Of a DNA stretch of 64,000 nt, positions 28,438 to 37,954 are shown one piece after another. Position numbers and translations under genes: made by a program. How positions within the stretch are numbered: the first letter of the stretch is position 1; every line of letters begins with the position of its first letter. Under the pieces are notes generated by a model, which saw nothing but the letters and a program-made list of their open reading frames with translations, was not told the origin of the DNA and ran no database searches. Source of the DNA: Bog-756 sp963812885 (GTDB lineage Bacteria; Actinomycetota; Acidimicrobiia; Acidimicrobiales; RAAP-2); contig CAWEWZ010000006.1 in NCBI GenBank assembly GCA_963812885.1, positions 62,001 to 126,000 of the forward strand. Reading direction: 5' to 3'.

Positions 28438-29787
28438 TCACCCGCCGGCCAGGTGTTCGCTGACCGACTCACCGACGGCCACGCAGCGCGAAAGTGAGGT
28501 GCAGCTCACCGCGGTCAGCAGTTGCGGTGCTCCCACCGTTGACGGCGCCTTCCACGGATGGCCGGGCGCCCCGGTCACGATCACCAGACCCGCCTGGGGT
28601 GACGTGGCCACCGAACTGCCCACCGTCACGCATGTTCCGATGGCGGTGCACGAGACGCCGTTGAGCGAGGCCGACAGGGACGTCACCGTCTGGCTCGACC
28701 AGGTTGCGCCGCCGTTGGCCGTGGTGAGGATGAGTCCGTGTCCGGCTCTGGCCGCGTCCAGGATGGTGGCGGTCGTCCCCACCACCGTGCAGCGCGCCCC
28801 GGGGATTCCGACGATAGGCGCCGTGGTCGTCGTGGATGTGGGGGGAGCGGTGGTGGTCGTGGTCGTCGGAGCCGTACTGGTGGGGGTCGGAACGGACGAG
28901 CCGGAGGCGACGGTCGCAGCCGTGCTCGTTGTCGGTGGGGGCGTGGTCGTTGTCGTCGACGGAACGGGGACGGCGCCGCTTCCGGTCGGCGATCCGTTGA
29001 AGCACGAGATGCCGTTGAGCGAGCCGGCGCCTGGCGGCGTGGCCACCATGGCCCAGTTGGTTCCACCGTCGGCGGTGAGGGACAGTGCCCCGGCCACGTG
29101 GTCGAGAGCCACCGTGGTGTGGCCGGTGACCCAGCAGCGTTGGTCGCCCGTACAGGAGAGGGCGCTGGCCCCGGACATGGTGGCCGGCAGGGGTCCCGCC
29201 GGCACCCAGGATGCCCCCGAGGTGGTCGACACCAGAGCCACCGAGCCGGTGGGCGCGGATCCGACGGCCATGCACCAACCGTCCGGGTGGCAGGAGACGG
29301 CGGTCAGGTCGAGGACGCCGGCCGGCGCCGGGACCTGGGTCCACTGCGCACCTCCGTCGGCGGTGGAGATGATCACCGCCTGACCACCGGAGGCCTGAGC
29401 AGCCTGCCCGACCGCCGTGCAGTGCCCCACGTCGTTGCAGGCGACGGCGGATAGATAGCCCACGGTGGGCGGGATGTTCTGGGCGGCCCATTTGATACCC
29501 CCGTCAGTCGTGGCGATCACCGCGGCACCGTTGGGGGCGCCGCCGCTGCCCACGGTCGAACCGACCGCCCAGCACCGGGTGGCGTTCACGCAATCCAGCG
29601 CGCTGAGGGCGTTGACCGGGGTCGGTACGCCCACCGCGGTGAACCTGCCCAGCCACGGTGAATTGACCGCGAACGTCGAGGGGGGAGCCGTCGTGGCCGT
29701 GCCGGCGCAGGCGCTGAGGGTCAGACCGACGGCCAGTGCCACCACCGCAGCCCATGACCGGGCCCGCCGTCGTCGGAAATCGTTCAC
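28438..29787 (-). CDS. Secreted repeat lipoprotein, beta-propeller-like with paired cysteines
   Basis: 449 residues. Basic N-terminus (RRRRAR), hydrophobic segment and lipobox LSAC. The body is built of about seven units of 45-60 residues, most beginning ls-C-x5-C-x-(A/V)-x-G, such as LDCVNATRCWAVGS, VACNDVGHCTAVGQ and VSCTSLSRCVAVGE, each followed by a strand with T-x-DGG-x-W. This is the BNR/Ycf48-like propeller blade pattern with likely disulfide-closed loops. A Thr/Pro-rich linker of about 60 residues interrupts the blades in the middle. Function unknown; probably surface binding. The start is a GTG 17 bases below the RDD gene stop. Confidence 0.7.
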   Translation of the reverse strand: MNDFRRRRARSWAAVVALAVGLTLSACAGTATTAPPSTFAVNSPWLGRFTAVGVPTPVNALSALDCVNATRCWAVGSTVGSGGAPNGAAVIATTDGGIKWAAQNIPPTVGYLSAVACNDVGHCTAVGQAAQASGGQAVIISTADGGAQWTQVPAPAGVLDLTAVSCHPDGWCMAVGSAPTGSVALVSTTSGASWVPAGPLPATMSGASALSCTGDQRCWVTGHTTVALDHVAGALSLTADGGTNWAMVATPPGAGSLNGISCFNGSPTGSGAVPVPSTTTTTPPPTTSTAATVASGSSVPTPTSTAPTTTTTTAPPTSTTTTAPIVGIPGARCTVVGTTATILDAARAGHGLILTTANGGATWSSQTVTSLSASLNGVSCTAIGTCVTVGSSVATSPQAGLVIVTGAPGHPWKAPSTVGAPQLLTAVSCTSLSRCVAVGESVSEHLAGG

Positions 29788-29804
29788 GGGTCGGAGCCGG
29801 GGAT

Positions 29805-30581
29805 TCAGCGGACCTTGATGACGTCGGTGTGGGCCACCTTGTCGTGAAATCCCTGTCGCCGGCTGTCCCACAACGGGGACAAGGCGGCGACGATCGTGTA
29901 GAGGCCGGCGACGGCTCCGAGGACCGGTATCCATGCCACCACGACCGCCGGGTAGAGCACGATGATCCGCAGGCCGGCCCGCTCGGGGCCGATGGCGCCC
30001 CCGGTGGCCTCGTCGCGGACAGCGATCCCGAGCGCCATCTGACCCACCGTCTGACCCTTCTCGCTTCCGTTGAGGATGGCGAAGTAGGCGATGTCGATGA
30101 CGGCGAAGACGATCCCGACCACGACGTATCCGGCAACCCAGTGGAACTGGTAGACGCCGCCGGAGACGGCAGACCGGACGAAGATGGCCGCCACGATGCT
30201 CTTCGGGACGCCGATGATGATGGCGTCGATGATGATGGCGACCAGCCGTTGCCACCATTCGGCCAAGGGCCGGCCGAAGCGATCGACCGGGCCGACGGCG
30301 TACCCGTAGGCCGGAGGGGGCGGGAACGGTGGAGGTGGGGGCGGCGCCCCGAAACCTCCCCCGGGGGGCGCCGGTGGGGGCGGAGCCGACGGGGGAGGGT
30401 CGAACCCACCGCCGGGCGGTGTCGGGTAGGCGATCGGCGGGGGATTGAACCCACCGTCGGGCGGTGGCGGGTAGGCGGCCGGTGGGGGTACGAATCCGGG
30501 ATCAGGGGGAGGCGGGGCTGCACCGGGGGGACCGGGATCCCGCGGAGGCCCGCCGCCGGGGGGAGGTGTCTGATCACTCAC
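29805..30581 (-). CDS. RDD-family membrane protein with Pro/Gly-rich N-terminus
   Basis: 258 residues. The first ~100 residues are almost wholly Pro, Gly and aromatic repeats of the PPPP-GGGF type, a cytoplasmic low-complexity region. The RDD domain follows: PLAEWWQRLVAIIIDAIII with the Arg and Asp of the family, then GQTVGQMALGIAVRDE and two more membrane segments. RDD proteins are membrane proteins of mostly unknown role; some move ions. GTG start. It probably forms an operon with the lipoprotein below. Confidence 0.8.
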   Translation of the reverse strand: MSDQTPPPGGGPPRDPGPPGAAPPPPDPGFVPPPAAYPPPPDGGFNPPPIAYPTPPGGGFDPPPSAPPPPAPPGGGFGAPPPPPPFPPPPAYGYAVGPVDRFGRPLAEWWQRLVAIIIDAIIIGVPKSIVAAIFVRSAVSGGVYQFHWVAGYVVVGIVFAVIDIAYFAILNGSEKGQTVGQMALGIAVRDEATGGAIGPERAGLRIIVLYPAVVVAWIPVLGAVAGLYTIVAALSPLWDSRRQGFHDKVAHTDVIKVR

Positions 30582-30789
30582 GGAGAACCCCGCTCATTTC
30601 GCTCGCGATGCCCATGGTGAGTACCGCTCACACGGGTCGATCGAATCCACCCCAGATCTTGCCACGCCACCCATGTTCTCCGTGGTGATGACGCTCGGTC
30701 TCCGGCCCGCCCGTCTACGTTTGGTCAGTGGTGCCGGTGTTTTCTCCTCCTGTTGGTACAGGACTCCGCGCCATCCGGCGGCCGGGGTG

Positions 30790-31962
30790 ATGAACCTGGT
30801 CGATCTGGTGGTGATCGTGGTCGTCGCCCTGGCCGCGATCCAGGGCCTGCGCCTCGGCGCCATCGTCCAGGTCCTGTCCTTCGGCGGGTTCCTGGTCGGT
30901 CTCTACCTGGGCGCCCTCCTGGCATCGGTCACGGTTCACTGGGTCCACTCCCAACCGGCCCGGACGACCATGGCCCTGGTCACCATGCTCGGCATCGCCG
31001 CCCTCTGTGGTCTCGCCGGCCGGATCGTGGGCAGCCTCGCCTTCTCTCGGATCCACAAGGGGATACTGGGGCCGATCGACTCGGCCCTCGGCGTCGTCGT
31101 GGCGGTGATCGCCTCCCTCCTGGTGGCCTGGCTGCTGGCCAGCACCCTGATCAACAGCTCATCCCTCAGCCTCAACACGGCAATCGACCGGTCGACGATC
31201 ATCAGGTCGCTCGACAACGTGTTGCCCGCCCCGCCGTCGGTCTTCTCACGGGTTCAGAGCTTCCTCTCGGCCGAGGGCTTCCCGCCTGTCTTCGCCCAGT
31301 TGGCCCCGGCATCGGCTGGGCCGGTGTCCCTGCCGGGGGGCCCCCAGCTCGCCGAAGCGGTCGCCCACGCCGGAGCGTCCACGGTCAAGGTCATCGGCGA
31401 CGGGTGCGGTCAGATCCAAGAAGGATCGGGGTTCATCGTCGCCCCCGGGCTGGTGGTGACCAACGCCCATGTGGTCGCCGGCATCCCCCATCCCGTGGTC
31501 GAGGTGGGCGACCGTCTGGTCCAGACCACCGTCCTGACCTTCGATCCTTCGTTCGACCTGGCCGTGATGCGGGTAAGGGGTGTCGACGAACCGGCACTGG
31601 CGCTCGACCCCGAGAAGTCCGCCCGCGGCGTGCAGGCCGCGGTGCTCGGCTATCCAGGGGGGGGACCGTTCCGTGTGGAGCCGGCGGGGATCATGGCCGA
31701 GTTCCAAGCGGAGGGAAGGGACATCTACGGCCAGGGGCTGACCGTCAGGGACGTCTATGAGATCCAGGCCATCGTCCGTCCCGGCAACTCGGGGGGTCCC
31801 CTGGTCGAGCCGGACGGAAAGGTGGTCGGGGTCGTGTTTTCGCGGTCGACCACCAACGGCGACATCGGCTACGCGCTCGCCTCTCCCGGTGTGTTGTCCC
31901 GTGTACTACGAGCCGCGAACCAGTCCGGGCCGGTGGGAACCGGTCCCTGCACGTCGGGTTGA
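30790..31962 (+). CDS. marP: MarP-family membrane serine protease (CvpA plus trypsin domains)
   Basis: 390 residues. Four hydrophobic helices at the N-terminus form a CvpA domain. An extracytoplasmic chymotrypsin-fold domain follows, with the triad in TNAHVV (His), FDLAVMRV (Asp) and GNSGGPLV (Ser). In mycobacteria MarP protects against acid and oxidative stress by cleaving envelope enzymes. Two cysteines, in GDGCGQ and GPCTSG, may form the disulfide of the protease domain. ATG at 30790; a GTG sits immediately before. It is divergent from the RDD gene across about 210 bases with no other feature that I can see. Confidence 0.88.
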   Translation: MNLVDLVVIVVVALAAIQGLRLGAIVQVLSFGGFLVGLYLGALLASVTVHWVHSQPARTTMALVTMLGIAALCGLAGRIVGSLAFSRIHKGILGPIDSALGVVVAVIASLLVAWLLASTLINSSSLSLNTAIDRSTIIRSLDNVLPAPPSVFSRVQSFLSAEGFPPVFAQLAPASAGPVSLPGGPQLAEAVAHAGASTVKVIGDGCGQIQEGSGFIVAPGLVVTNAHVVAGIPHPVVEVGDRLVQTTVLTFDPSFDLAVMRVRGVDEPALALDPEKSARGVQAAVLGYPGGGPFRVEPAGIMAEFQAEGRDIYGQGLTVRDVYEIQAIVRPGNSGGPLVEPDGKVVGVVFSRSTTNGDIGYALASPGVLSRVLRAANQSGPVGTGPCTSG

Positions 31963-32003
31963 GAGAAGCACACCGGGCCGTGCCTCCGGCTAGACATGGG
32001 TGC

Positions 32004-34283
32004 ATGGCGCTCACCATCGAGGATTACGGGATCATCGGTGACCTGCACACCGCGGCTCTGGTGGGGCGGGACGGCTCGATCGACTGGCTGTGCCTCCCCC
32101 GCTTCGACTCGGCGGCCTGTTTCGCCAAGCTGCTCGGCGAGGAGGATCACGGATCGTGGAGATTGGCTCCGAAAGGGGCCCATCTCGCCACCCACCGCCA
32201 CTACCGGGGCGACACGCTCGTGCTCGAGACGGAGTTCGTGACCGACGAGGGTTCGGTTCGGGTGGTCGACTGCATGCCCATCCGCCAACAGCACCCCGAA
32301 GTGGTGCGCCTGGTCGAGGGCGTACGCGGAAAAGTGACCATGGAGATGCAGCTGACCATCAGGTTCGGGTACGGCCAGATCGTCCCCTGGGTCCAGAGGG
32401 TCGACGGCACCCTCAACGCCATCGCCGGCCCTGACGGGCTCTCGCTGTGGACCCCGGTGCACTGCCAGGGACAGGACCTCAGCACGGTCGCCGAGTTCAC
32501 CGTCTCGGAGGGCCAGCAGATCCCGTTCTCGCTGACCTGGTTCCCAGCCAGCGAGGACCCGCCCCGCCCGGTGGATGCCGCCTATGCCATCCAGGACACC
32601 GAACTGTGGTGGACGGATTGGGCGACCCAGTGCACGTATCAGGGCGAGTACCGGGAGGCGGTGGTCCGGTCACTGATCACCTTGAAGGCGCTCACCTATG
32701 AACCCACCGGGGGCATCGTGGCCGCCGCCACCACCTCGCTGCCCGAGACGCTCGGCGGCAGCAGGAACTGGGACTACCGGTTCTGCTGGCTGCGCGACGC
32801 CACCCTCACGCTCGAGTCATTGATGCGCGGCGGCTTCTACGAAGAGGCCATGGCCTGGCGGAACTGGCTGCTCCGGGCCATCGCCGGCGACCCCGCCCAG
32901 ATGCAGATCATGTACGGGGCCGGTGGTGAGCGCCGGCTCGACGAGTGGGAGATCGACTGGTTGCCGGGCTACGAACGATCGGCGCCGGTGCGCATCGGGA
33001 ACGCGGCTGCCGGTCAATTCCAGCTGGATGTGTACGGCGAGGTCATGTCCGCACTGTACGAGTCGTCGGGCGCCGCCGATGCCGCTGGCAACGCCACATG
33101 GGAGCTCCAACTCGCACTGATGGAGTTCCTCAACGAGGGTTGGCGCGAGCCGGATGACGGCATCTGGGAGGTGCGTGGTCCCCGCCGTCACTTCACCCAC
33201 TCGAAGGTCATGGCCTGGGTGGCCATCGACCGTGCCATCAAGACGGCGGAGGAGCGCGGACTGGAAGGGCCGGTCGAGCAGTGGAAGGAGGTGCGCAAGG
33301 AGATCCATGACCAGGTCTGCGACCACGGGTTCAACCCCGACAAGGGCTCCTTCACCCAGTACTACGGATCCGACCAACTTGACGCCAGCTTGTTGATGAT
33401 CCCGTTGGTGGGGTTCCTGCCCGCCCATGACCCGCGGGTGCGTGGCACCATCGAGGCCATCGAGCACGATCTGGTCGAGGGGGGCTTCGTGCTGCGGTAT
33501 CGCACTGCGGACACCGGGGACGTCGACGGGTTGACCGGTCGGGAAGGTGCGTTTCTGGCCTGCTCGTTCTGGCTGGCGGACTGTCTGTCGCTTCTCGGAC
33601 GCGACCACGACGCCCGTCAGATGCTCGACCGGCTCATGGGGTTGAGAAACGACCTCGGGCTCCTGTCGGAGGAGTACGACCCGGTGGCCGGTCGTTTGGT
33701 GGGCAACTTCCCTCAGGCATTCTCCCATGTCTCCCTGGTCAATTCGGCCTCGAAGATCGGCGGCGACGAGAAACCGTCGTCGGGGCACGTCGTGGCCGGC
33801 CTCGCCCGCCGGTCCCTGGCCCATGGCAAGAGCCGGACGGGCACACGGCACATGGGTGCGTTCAACGCCCGCTCCGTGTTGTCGAGGCTGGTCGACGGGG
33901 GGGACTCCGATATCGCCCGTGGTGCCGCCAACGTCGTGCGCGGCGCCATCGGATCACCGTCGCGGCCGGCCAAGGTGCGTGGGAAGAAGGTCGAGGCGGG
34001 GGCCAGGTCGTCCAGGGCCACCGGCCCGGCCAAACCTTCGAAGCGGGTGGCCAAGAAGAAAGGTGCGAAAGCAGCCGCGGTGAAGAAGACGGCGGCCAGA
34101 AAGGTGCCGACGAAGTCGGCCGCGGCGACGACGGCGACAAAGAAGGGTGCCGGCAAGCAGAGCGTGCCCAATGAGAGAGCCGAGCAGGCAGCGACACCCC
34201 GGAAGGCGACGAGGGCAGCCCGTACGAGGTCCGCCGGCGGGAAGAAGGCTCGGCGCCCGGCCAAGGCGGCCGGGCGCTCGTAG
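32004..34283 (+). CDS. GH15 glycosidase (trehalase/glucosidase type) with histone-like basic tail
   Basis: 759 residues. The first ~600 match actinobacterial GH15 enzymes, several of which are trehalases: start MALTIEDYGIIGDLHTAAL, DGSIDWLCLPRFDS, NWDYRFCWLRDA, the acidic EWEIDWLPGYERSAPVRIGNAA, and LLSEEYDPVAGRLVGNFPQAFSH near the end of the (alpha/alpha)6 barrel. It lacks a signal peptide. Past about residue 620 there is an extra tail of some 140 residues very rich in Lys, Ala, Arg, Ser and Thr (KKKGAKAAAVKKTAARK and similar), like H1/AlgP tails. Such tails bind nucleic acid or polyphosphate in other proteins. The frame is continuous through the junction. Confidence 0.85.
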   Translation: MALTIEDYGIIGDLHTAALVGRDGSIDWLCLPRFDSAACFAKLLGEEDHGSWRLAPKGAHLATHRHYRGDTLVLETEFVTDEGSVRVVDCMPIRQQHPEVVRLVEGVRGKVTMEMQLTIRFGYGQIVPWVQRVDGTLNAIAGPDGLSLWTPVHCQGQDLSTVAEFTVSEGQQIPFSLTWFPASEDPPRPVDAAYAIQDTELWWTDWATQCTYQGEYREAVVRSLITLKALTYEPTGGIVAAATTSLPETLGGSRNWDYRFCWLRDATLTLESLMRGGFYEEAMAWRNWLLRAIAGDPAQMQIMYGAGGERRLDEWEIDWLPGYERSAPVRIGNAAAGQFQLDVYGEVMSALYESSGAADAAGNATWELQLALMEFLNEGWREPDDGIWEVRGPRRHFTHSKVMAWVAIDRAIKTAEERGLEGPVEQWKEVRKEIHDQVCDHGFNPDKGSFTQYYGSDQLDASLLMIPLVGFLPAHDPRVRGTIEAIEHDLVEGGFVLRYRTADTGDVDGLTGREGAFLACSFWLADCLSLLGRDHDARQMLDRLMGLRNDLGLLSEEYDPVAGRLVGNFPQAFSHVSLVNSASKIGGDEKPSSGHVVAGLARRSLAHGKSRTGTRHMGAFNARSVLSRLVDGGDSDIARGAANVVRGAIGSPSRPAKVRGKKVEAGARSSRATGPAKPSKRVAKKKGAKAAAVKKTAARKVPTKSAAATTATKKGAGKQSVPNERAEQAATPRKATRAARTRSAGGKKARRPAKAAGRS

Positions 34284-34321
34284 CGGTCGGCTCAGCCGGG
34301 GCGCCCGGAGGGAGCAACACG

Positions 34322-35335
34322 ATGAGTGGAGGCCATCACACGTCAAGAGGAGACGACCCCGCCGGTCGCCGTGGCGCGGCATCCGGGCCGGAGGCACCTC
34401 GTGCCGGCGTCAGGATCGCCGACGGTGTCATCGAACTGGACACGTTGCTCGGTGGCTGGGAGCGTGTGACCGCCGGGTATCTGATCGAGGGGGAGTCCCC
34501 GGTGCTGGTCGAGACGGGCAGCCAGAGCTCGGTCCCCGTGCTGTTGGCCCAGCTCGAACAGCTCGGCCTCGGTGCGAGAGACCTGGCCGGGGTGGTGGTC
34601 ACCCATATCCACCTCGACCACGCCGGAGGAGTCGGGGACGTGGCCCGGGCGTTCCCGGACGCCACCATCTACGTTCACGAGAAGGGGGCCCGTCACCTGG
34701 CTGATCCGACCCGGCTGGTCGACTCGGCCTCCCGGGTGTACGGCCCCTTGCTCGACTCGCTCTACGGGCGGCTCGATCCGACCCCCGCCGAGCGGATCCA
34801 CGTACTCGGCGATCTCGAGGAGATACGGGTGAGCACCAACCGGTCGCTCGTCTCGGTGGACTCGCCCGGACACGCCAAGCACCATCTGGCGCTCCACGAC
34901 ACGTTGAGCGGTGTGTTGTTCGCCGGCGATGCCGTGGGGGTGAAGCTGCCCGACGCCGGCGTACTGCGCCCATCGACGCCCCCACCGGATTTCGACCTCG
35001 ATCTGGCTCTTCACTCGCTGCACCGGTTCGGCGAGCGGCGACCGACCGCGTTGGCCCTGGCCCACTACGGCATCCTCGACGATCCCTTGGACGTGCTCGA
35101 CGAAGCGGACGGAACGTTGCGCAGTTGGGTGTCCGTTGCCGAGTCGGCCTATCACCGGGGGGAGGACATCGCTGCCGCGCTGGACGCGGCCTTCGCCTCC
35201 GACCTGGACGGCGTGGACGACGCCTACCGGGAGAAGCTGGACGTGATGAACGGGGTCCACTCCAACGCCGCCGGTCTCCATCGCTGGTTGTCCGTACGAG
35301 GTCGTGGAGGTGGTCCGTCACCCGAGGAGTCGTGA
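34322..35335 (+). CDS. Metallo-beta-lactamase-fold hydrolase
   Basis: 337 residues. Zinc signature THIHLDHAGG, then DSPGHAKHH and FAGDAVGV supply the remaining ligands; the last 80 residues are helical (EDIAAALDAAFASDLDGVDDAYREKL). The substrate is not evident; the family includes thioesterases and lactonases. GGAGGG upstream supports the ATG at 34322. It lies 38 bases after the GH15 gene on the same strand and may be co-transcribed. Confidence 0.8.
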   Translation: MSGGHHTSRGDDPAGRRGAASGPEAPRAGVRIADGVIELDTLLGGWERVTAGYLIEGESPVLVETGSQSSVPVLLAQLEQLGLGARDLAGVVVTHIHLDHAGGVGDVARAFPDATIYVHEKGARHLADPTRLVDSASRVYGPLLDSLYGRLDPTPAERIHVLGDLEEIRVSTNRSLVSVDSPGHAKHHLALHDTLSGVLFAGDAVGVKLPDAGVLRPSTPPPDFDLDLALHSLHRFGERRPTALALAHYGILDDPLDVLDEADGTLRSWVSVAESAYHRGEDIAAALDAAFASDLDGVDDAYREKLDVMNGVHSNAAGLHRWLSVRGRGGGPSPEES

Positions 35336-35507
35336 TCCCTCCGGCGGTGGGCTTCCGGTCTGACCCCGGAGCCGGCCCGGTGCTCGACGCGGTGCTCCGC
35401 TCACGGGTGGCATCGCACACGCCTTGCGCATCTGGCGTTTCCTGGTCTCCAATGGATCGTCCCGGTGACGCTCACGCAGATGCGATGCAGGGGAGGAGGT
35501 CCGCCCG

Positions 35508-36413
35508 ATGAGCATCCTGTTCGCCCTCCTCGGCGCGTTCAGCCAGGCGCTCACCTCCGTGCTGCAGCGTCTGGCCAATGTCGCTGGCGCTGACGAGAAG
35601 CGGTCGCCATGGAATACCACCAAGTTCCTGATCCGTCATCCCATGTGGTTGCTCGGAATGCTGTGCATGGGCGGTACCTTCGTCTTCACCGCGTTGGCCC
35701 TTTACTTCGGCGAACTGGCGACGGTGCAGCCGATTCTGGTCACCGAGCTCATCTTCACCCTCGCCCTGCGGGTCCTGTGGCTCCACGACCGGATCGCCAC
35801 CCGCACCTGGGGTGCCGCCGCGCTGCTGTGCGCCGGTCTGATCGGCTTCCTGGTGGCCGCCCATCCCCAGGAAGGCCACGGCCACCCCACGCCGGCCGGA
35901 TGGATCGTGGCCCTCGGCAGCCGGATCCTGCTCATTCTGGTACTCCTGGTGCTCAGCCGGTGGGGTTCGCCGGCCCGTCGGGCCGCCCTGCTCGGCGCAG
36001 CCGCCGCGCTGGTGTGGGCGATCGACGCGGCATTCGTCAAGGCGGCCACGGAGGTGCTCGCCCGTGACGGCTGGAGTGGCCTGTTCGTCCATTGGCCGGT
36101 GTACGCGGTGGTGGTGAGCGGCGTGATCGGAACCATCCTGCTCGAGTCGGCCTTTGCCGTCGGGCCGTTGGCCGCTTCCCAGTCAGCCCTCCTCATCGTC
36201 GATCCGCTGGCCAGTATCGCCATCGGCATCGAACTGTTCGGTGAACAGCTCAACAACTCGCCGGCCGCCATTGTGCTCCAGGTGGCGTTCCTGATCGCCA
36301 TGTTCGCCGGGGTCGTCCTCCTGTCGAAGTGGGCGCCGCCGGAGATGGAGGCCCGCGCCAAACGATCGCCCCGGCTGGTGGCGTCGGGCGGTGCCGCCAC
36401 CGACCCCGTTTGA
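35508..36413 (+). CDS. DMT-superfamily transporter (EamA-like)
   Basis: 301 residues with about nine or ten hydrophobic helices in two related halves, starting MSILFALLGAFSQALTSVLQRLAN. Conserved Pro/Gln-rich helix starts such as ATVQPILVTELIF and AASQSALLIVDPLAS match the drug/metabolite transporter superfamily. A His/Gln-rich loop (HPQEGHGHPTP) joins the halves. Substrate unknown. GGAGGAGG lies before the ATG. The 170 bases upstream hold no gene that I can see. Confidence 0.82.
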   Translation: MSILFALLGAFSQALTSVLQRLANVAGADEKRSPWNTTKFLIRHPMWLLGMLCMGGTFVFTALALYFGELATVQPILVTELIFTLALRVLWLHDRIATRTWGAAALLCAGLIGFLVAAHPQEGHGHPTPAGWIVALGSRILLILVLLVLSRWGSPARRAALLGAAAALVWAIDAAFVKAATEVLARDGWSGLFVHWPVYAVVVSGVIGTILLESAFAVGPLAASQSALLIVDPLASIAIGIELFGEQLNNSPAAIVLQVAFLIAMFAGVVLLSKWAPPEMEARAKRSPRLVASGGAATDPV

Positions 36414-36489
36414 GCGGCACGTGGTCGCGGTTATTTGCCGATCGTGCGATACGATCGACATCGGGCGGTTCGACGAACCTGAGGAGAAC

Positions 36490-36885
36490 ATGCGACTGAG
36501 TGGAAGGGTTGCCGGCACGCTCCTCGCAATGGTGTTCGTCGGAGCGGCTTTCGGCGCGTGCGGATCGGGTTCTGGGTCACCCGGCGCGGGGAGCACGACC
36601 TCGACGACCTCCGCCGCGTCGCCGGGCACGGCCGGCGCCGCTCCCTCGCTGGCCAGCCTGACCGCTTCGGTGCACGCCCAACTGACCGGCACGGGACCCG
36701 ATGACTTCTCGGTGACCGGGATGTCCGAGCTCACCTGTGATCTCCCCACTGCCTGGGAGGTCGGCGCCACCTTCAAATGCTTCGCCTACGACTTCGCCAA
36801 GGACGAGATCGGTGAGTATGACGGAACCGTCCAGCCCGAGTCGGGCGGACAGCCGCGCTGGAACGGCCAGTGGATCCCGAAGTGA
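36490..36885 (+). CDS. Small DUF4333-like lipoprotein
   Basis: 131 residues: signal peptide, lipobox FGAC, a Ser/Thr/Gly/Ala linker, then a small domain with SVTGMSELTCDLPTAWEVGATFKCFAYDF and RWNGQWIPK. The Cys pair about 20 residues apart and the G-x-x-F-x-C strand recall DUF4333 proteins of actinomycetes, exposed outside the membrane. GAGGAG precedes the ATG at 36490. It is monocistronic as far as can be seen. Confidence 0.65.
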   Translation: MRLSGRVAGTLLAMVFVGAAFGACGSGSGSPGAGSTTSTTSAASPGTAGAAPSLASLTASVHAQLTGTGPDDFSVTGMSELTCDLPTAWEVGATFKCFAYDFAKDEIGEYDGTVQPESGGQPRWNGQWIPK

Positions 36886-36950
36886 TGGCGGTGAACGGGT
36901 AGGCGATCCCACTCCTGCCGGCACCTCCGCCGGCGGGTAGCGTCGCTCTC

Positions 36951-37418
36951 GTGGCGCTCGAAGCGAAGGTGGTCATCGTGTCGGACTCGGTGGTTGCCGG
37001 GAGCCGCACGGACACCTCGGGGGCCGCACTGGTCGAGGCATTGCAAGGGCACGGCTTCCTGGTGGTGGATGTCCGGACCGTGCCCGACGGGGTGATGGCG
37101 GTGTCAGCGGCGCTCGGCGAGCTGGCCACCGGGTTCCACGGCCTCGTGGTCACGACCGGTGGCACCGGGTTCTCCCCGACCGATCTCACCCCGGAGGCGA
37201 CCCGGACGGCCATCGAGCGGGAGGCGCCCGGGCTCGGGGAGGCGATGCGGGCGGTCAGTCCGCTCGGTCGGCTGTCGAGGGGCGTTGCCGGGACCATCGG
37301 GTCCTGTCTGATCGTCAACGTCCCCGGATCGACGCAAGGAGCGGTCGAGTCGATCGGAGCCATCATCGACGTGGTACCCCATGCCCTCGAGCTCTTGGGG
37401 GGTGGCCATCCCCACTGA
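36951..37418 (+). CDS. moaB: Molybdopterin adenylyltransferase, MoaB/Mog type
   Basis: 155 residues. The molybdopterin-binding fold shows VVIVSDSV, then TTGGTGFSPTDLTPEAT and RGVAGTIGSCLIVNVPGS, the motifs that bind and adenylylate molybdopterin before metal insertion by MoeA. First gene of the molybdenum unit, all on the + strand. It starts with GTG and has only weak Shine-Dalgarno complementarity. A gap of about 60 bases separates it from moaE. Confidence 0.88.
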   Translation: MALEAKVVIVSDSVVAGSRTDTSGAALVEALQGHGFLVVDVRTVPDGVMAVSAALGELATGFHGLVVTTGGTGFSPTDLTPEATRTAIEREAPGLGEAMRAVSPLGRLSRGVAGTIGSCLIVNVPGSTQGAVESIGAIIDVVPHALELLGGGHPH

Positions 37419-37480
37419 CGGCCGGCCGCCGGCCTGGTGGGCGAGGAGCTGTCCGACACCGGCGGCAATAGGGTGGTGGG

Positions 37481-37954
37481 GTGCTCGAGCCTCCCAGCGA
37501 ACCCGACGAGCAGGACTGGATCGCCGTCTCCGGTCAGCCGCTTCCGGTCGAGCGAGCACTGACGTGGGCATGCCGGCCGTCGTGCGGTGCCATCGTCACC
37601 TTCAGCGGAACCGTGCGGGACCACTCCGACGGCCGGCCGGGCGTGACCGCCCTCGAGTACGAGGTCTATCCCGAGCAGGCCGTCCTCCGCCTCCGCCATG
37701 TGGCCGAGGCCGCCCGGAGTCGGTGGCCGACGATCGGACGGCTGGTCCTGCTCCACCGGGTCGGCCTCCTCCATGTCGGGGAGACCTCGGTCACCGTGGT
37801 GGCTTCGACGCCCCACCGGTCGGAGGCCTTTGCCGCCGCCGAATTCTGCATCGACACACTGAAACGCTCCGTCCCGATCTGGAAGCGCGAGACCTGGGCC
37901 GGCGGCACGGACTGGAGCATGTGCAGCCACGGCATCGAGGAAGTGGGCGCGTGA
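37481..37954 (+). CDS. moaE: Molybdopterin synthase catalytic subunit
   Basis: 157 residues. GAIVTFSGTVRDHSDGR, LEYEVYPEQA and the catalytic lysine region VPIWKRETW near the C-terminus are all present. It combines with thiocarboxylated MoaD to insert the dithiolene sulfurs into precursor Z. GTG start after GGTGGTGGG. Its stop overlaps the moeA start (GTGA), so the two are translationally coupled. Confidence 0.92.
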   Translation: MLEPPSEPDEQDWIAVSGQPLPVERALTWACRPSCGAIVTFSGTVRDHSDGRPGVTALEYEVYPEQAVLRLRHVAEAARSRWPTIGRLVLLHRVGLLHVGETSVTVVASTPHRSEAFAAAEFCIDTLKRSVPIWKRETWAGGTDWSMCSHGIEEVGA

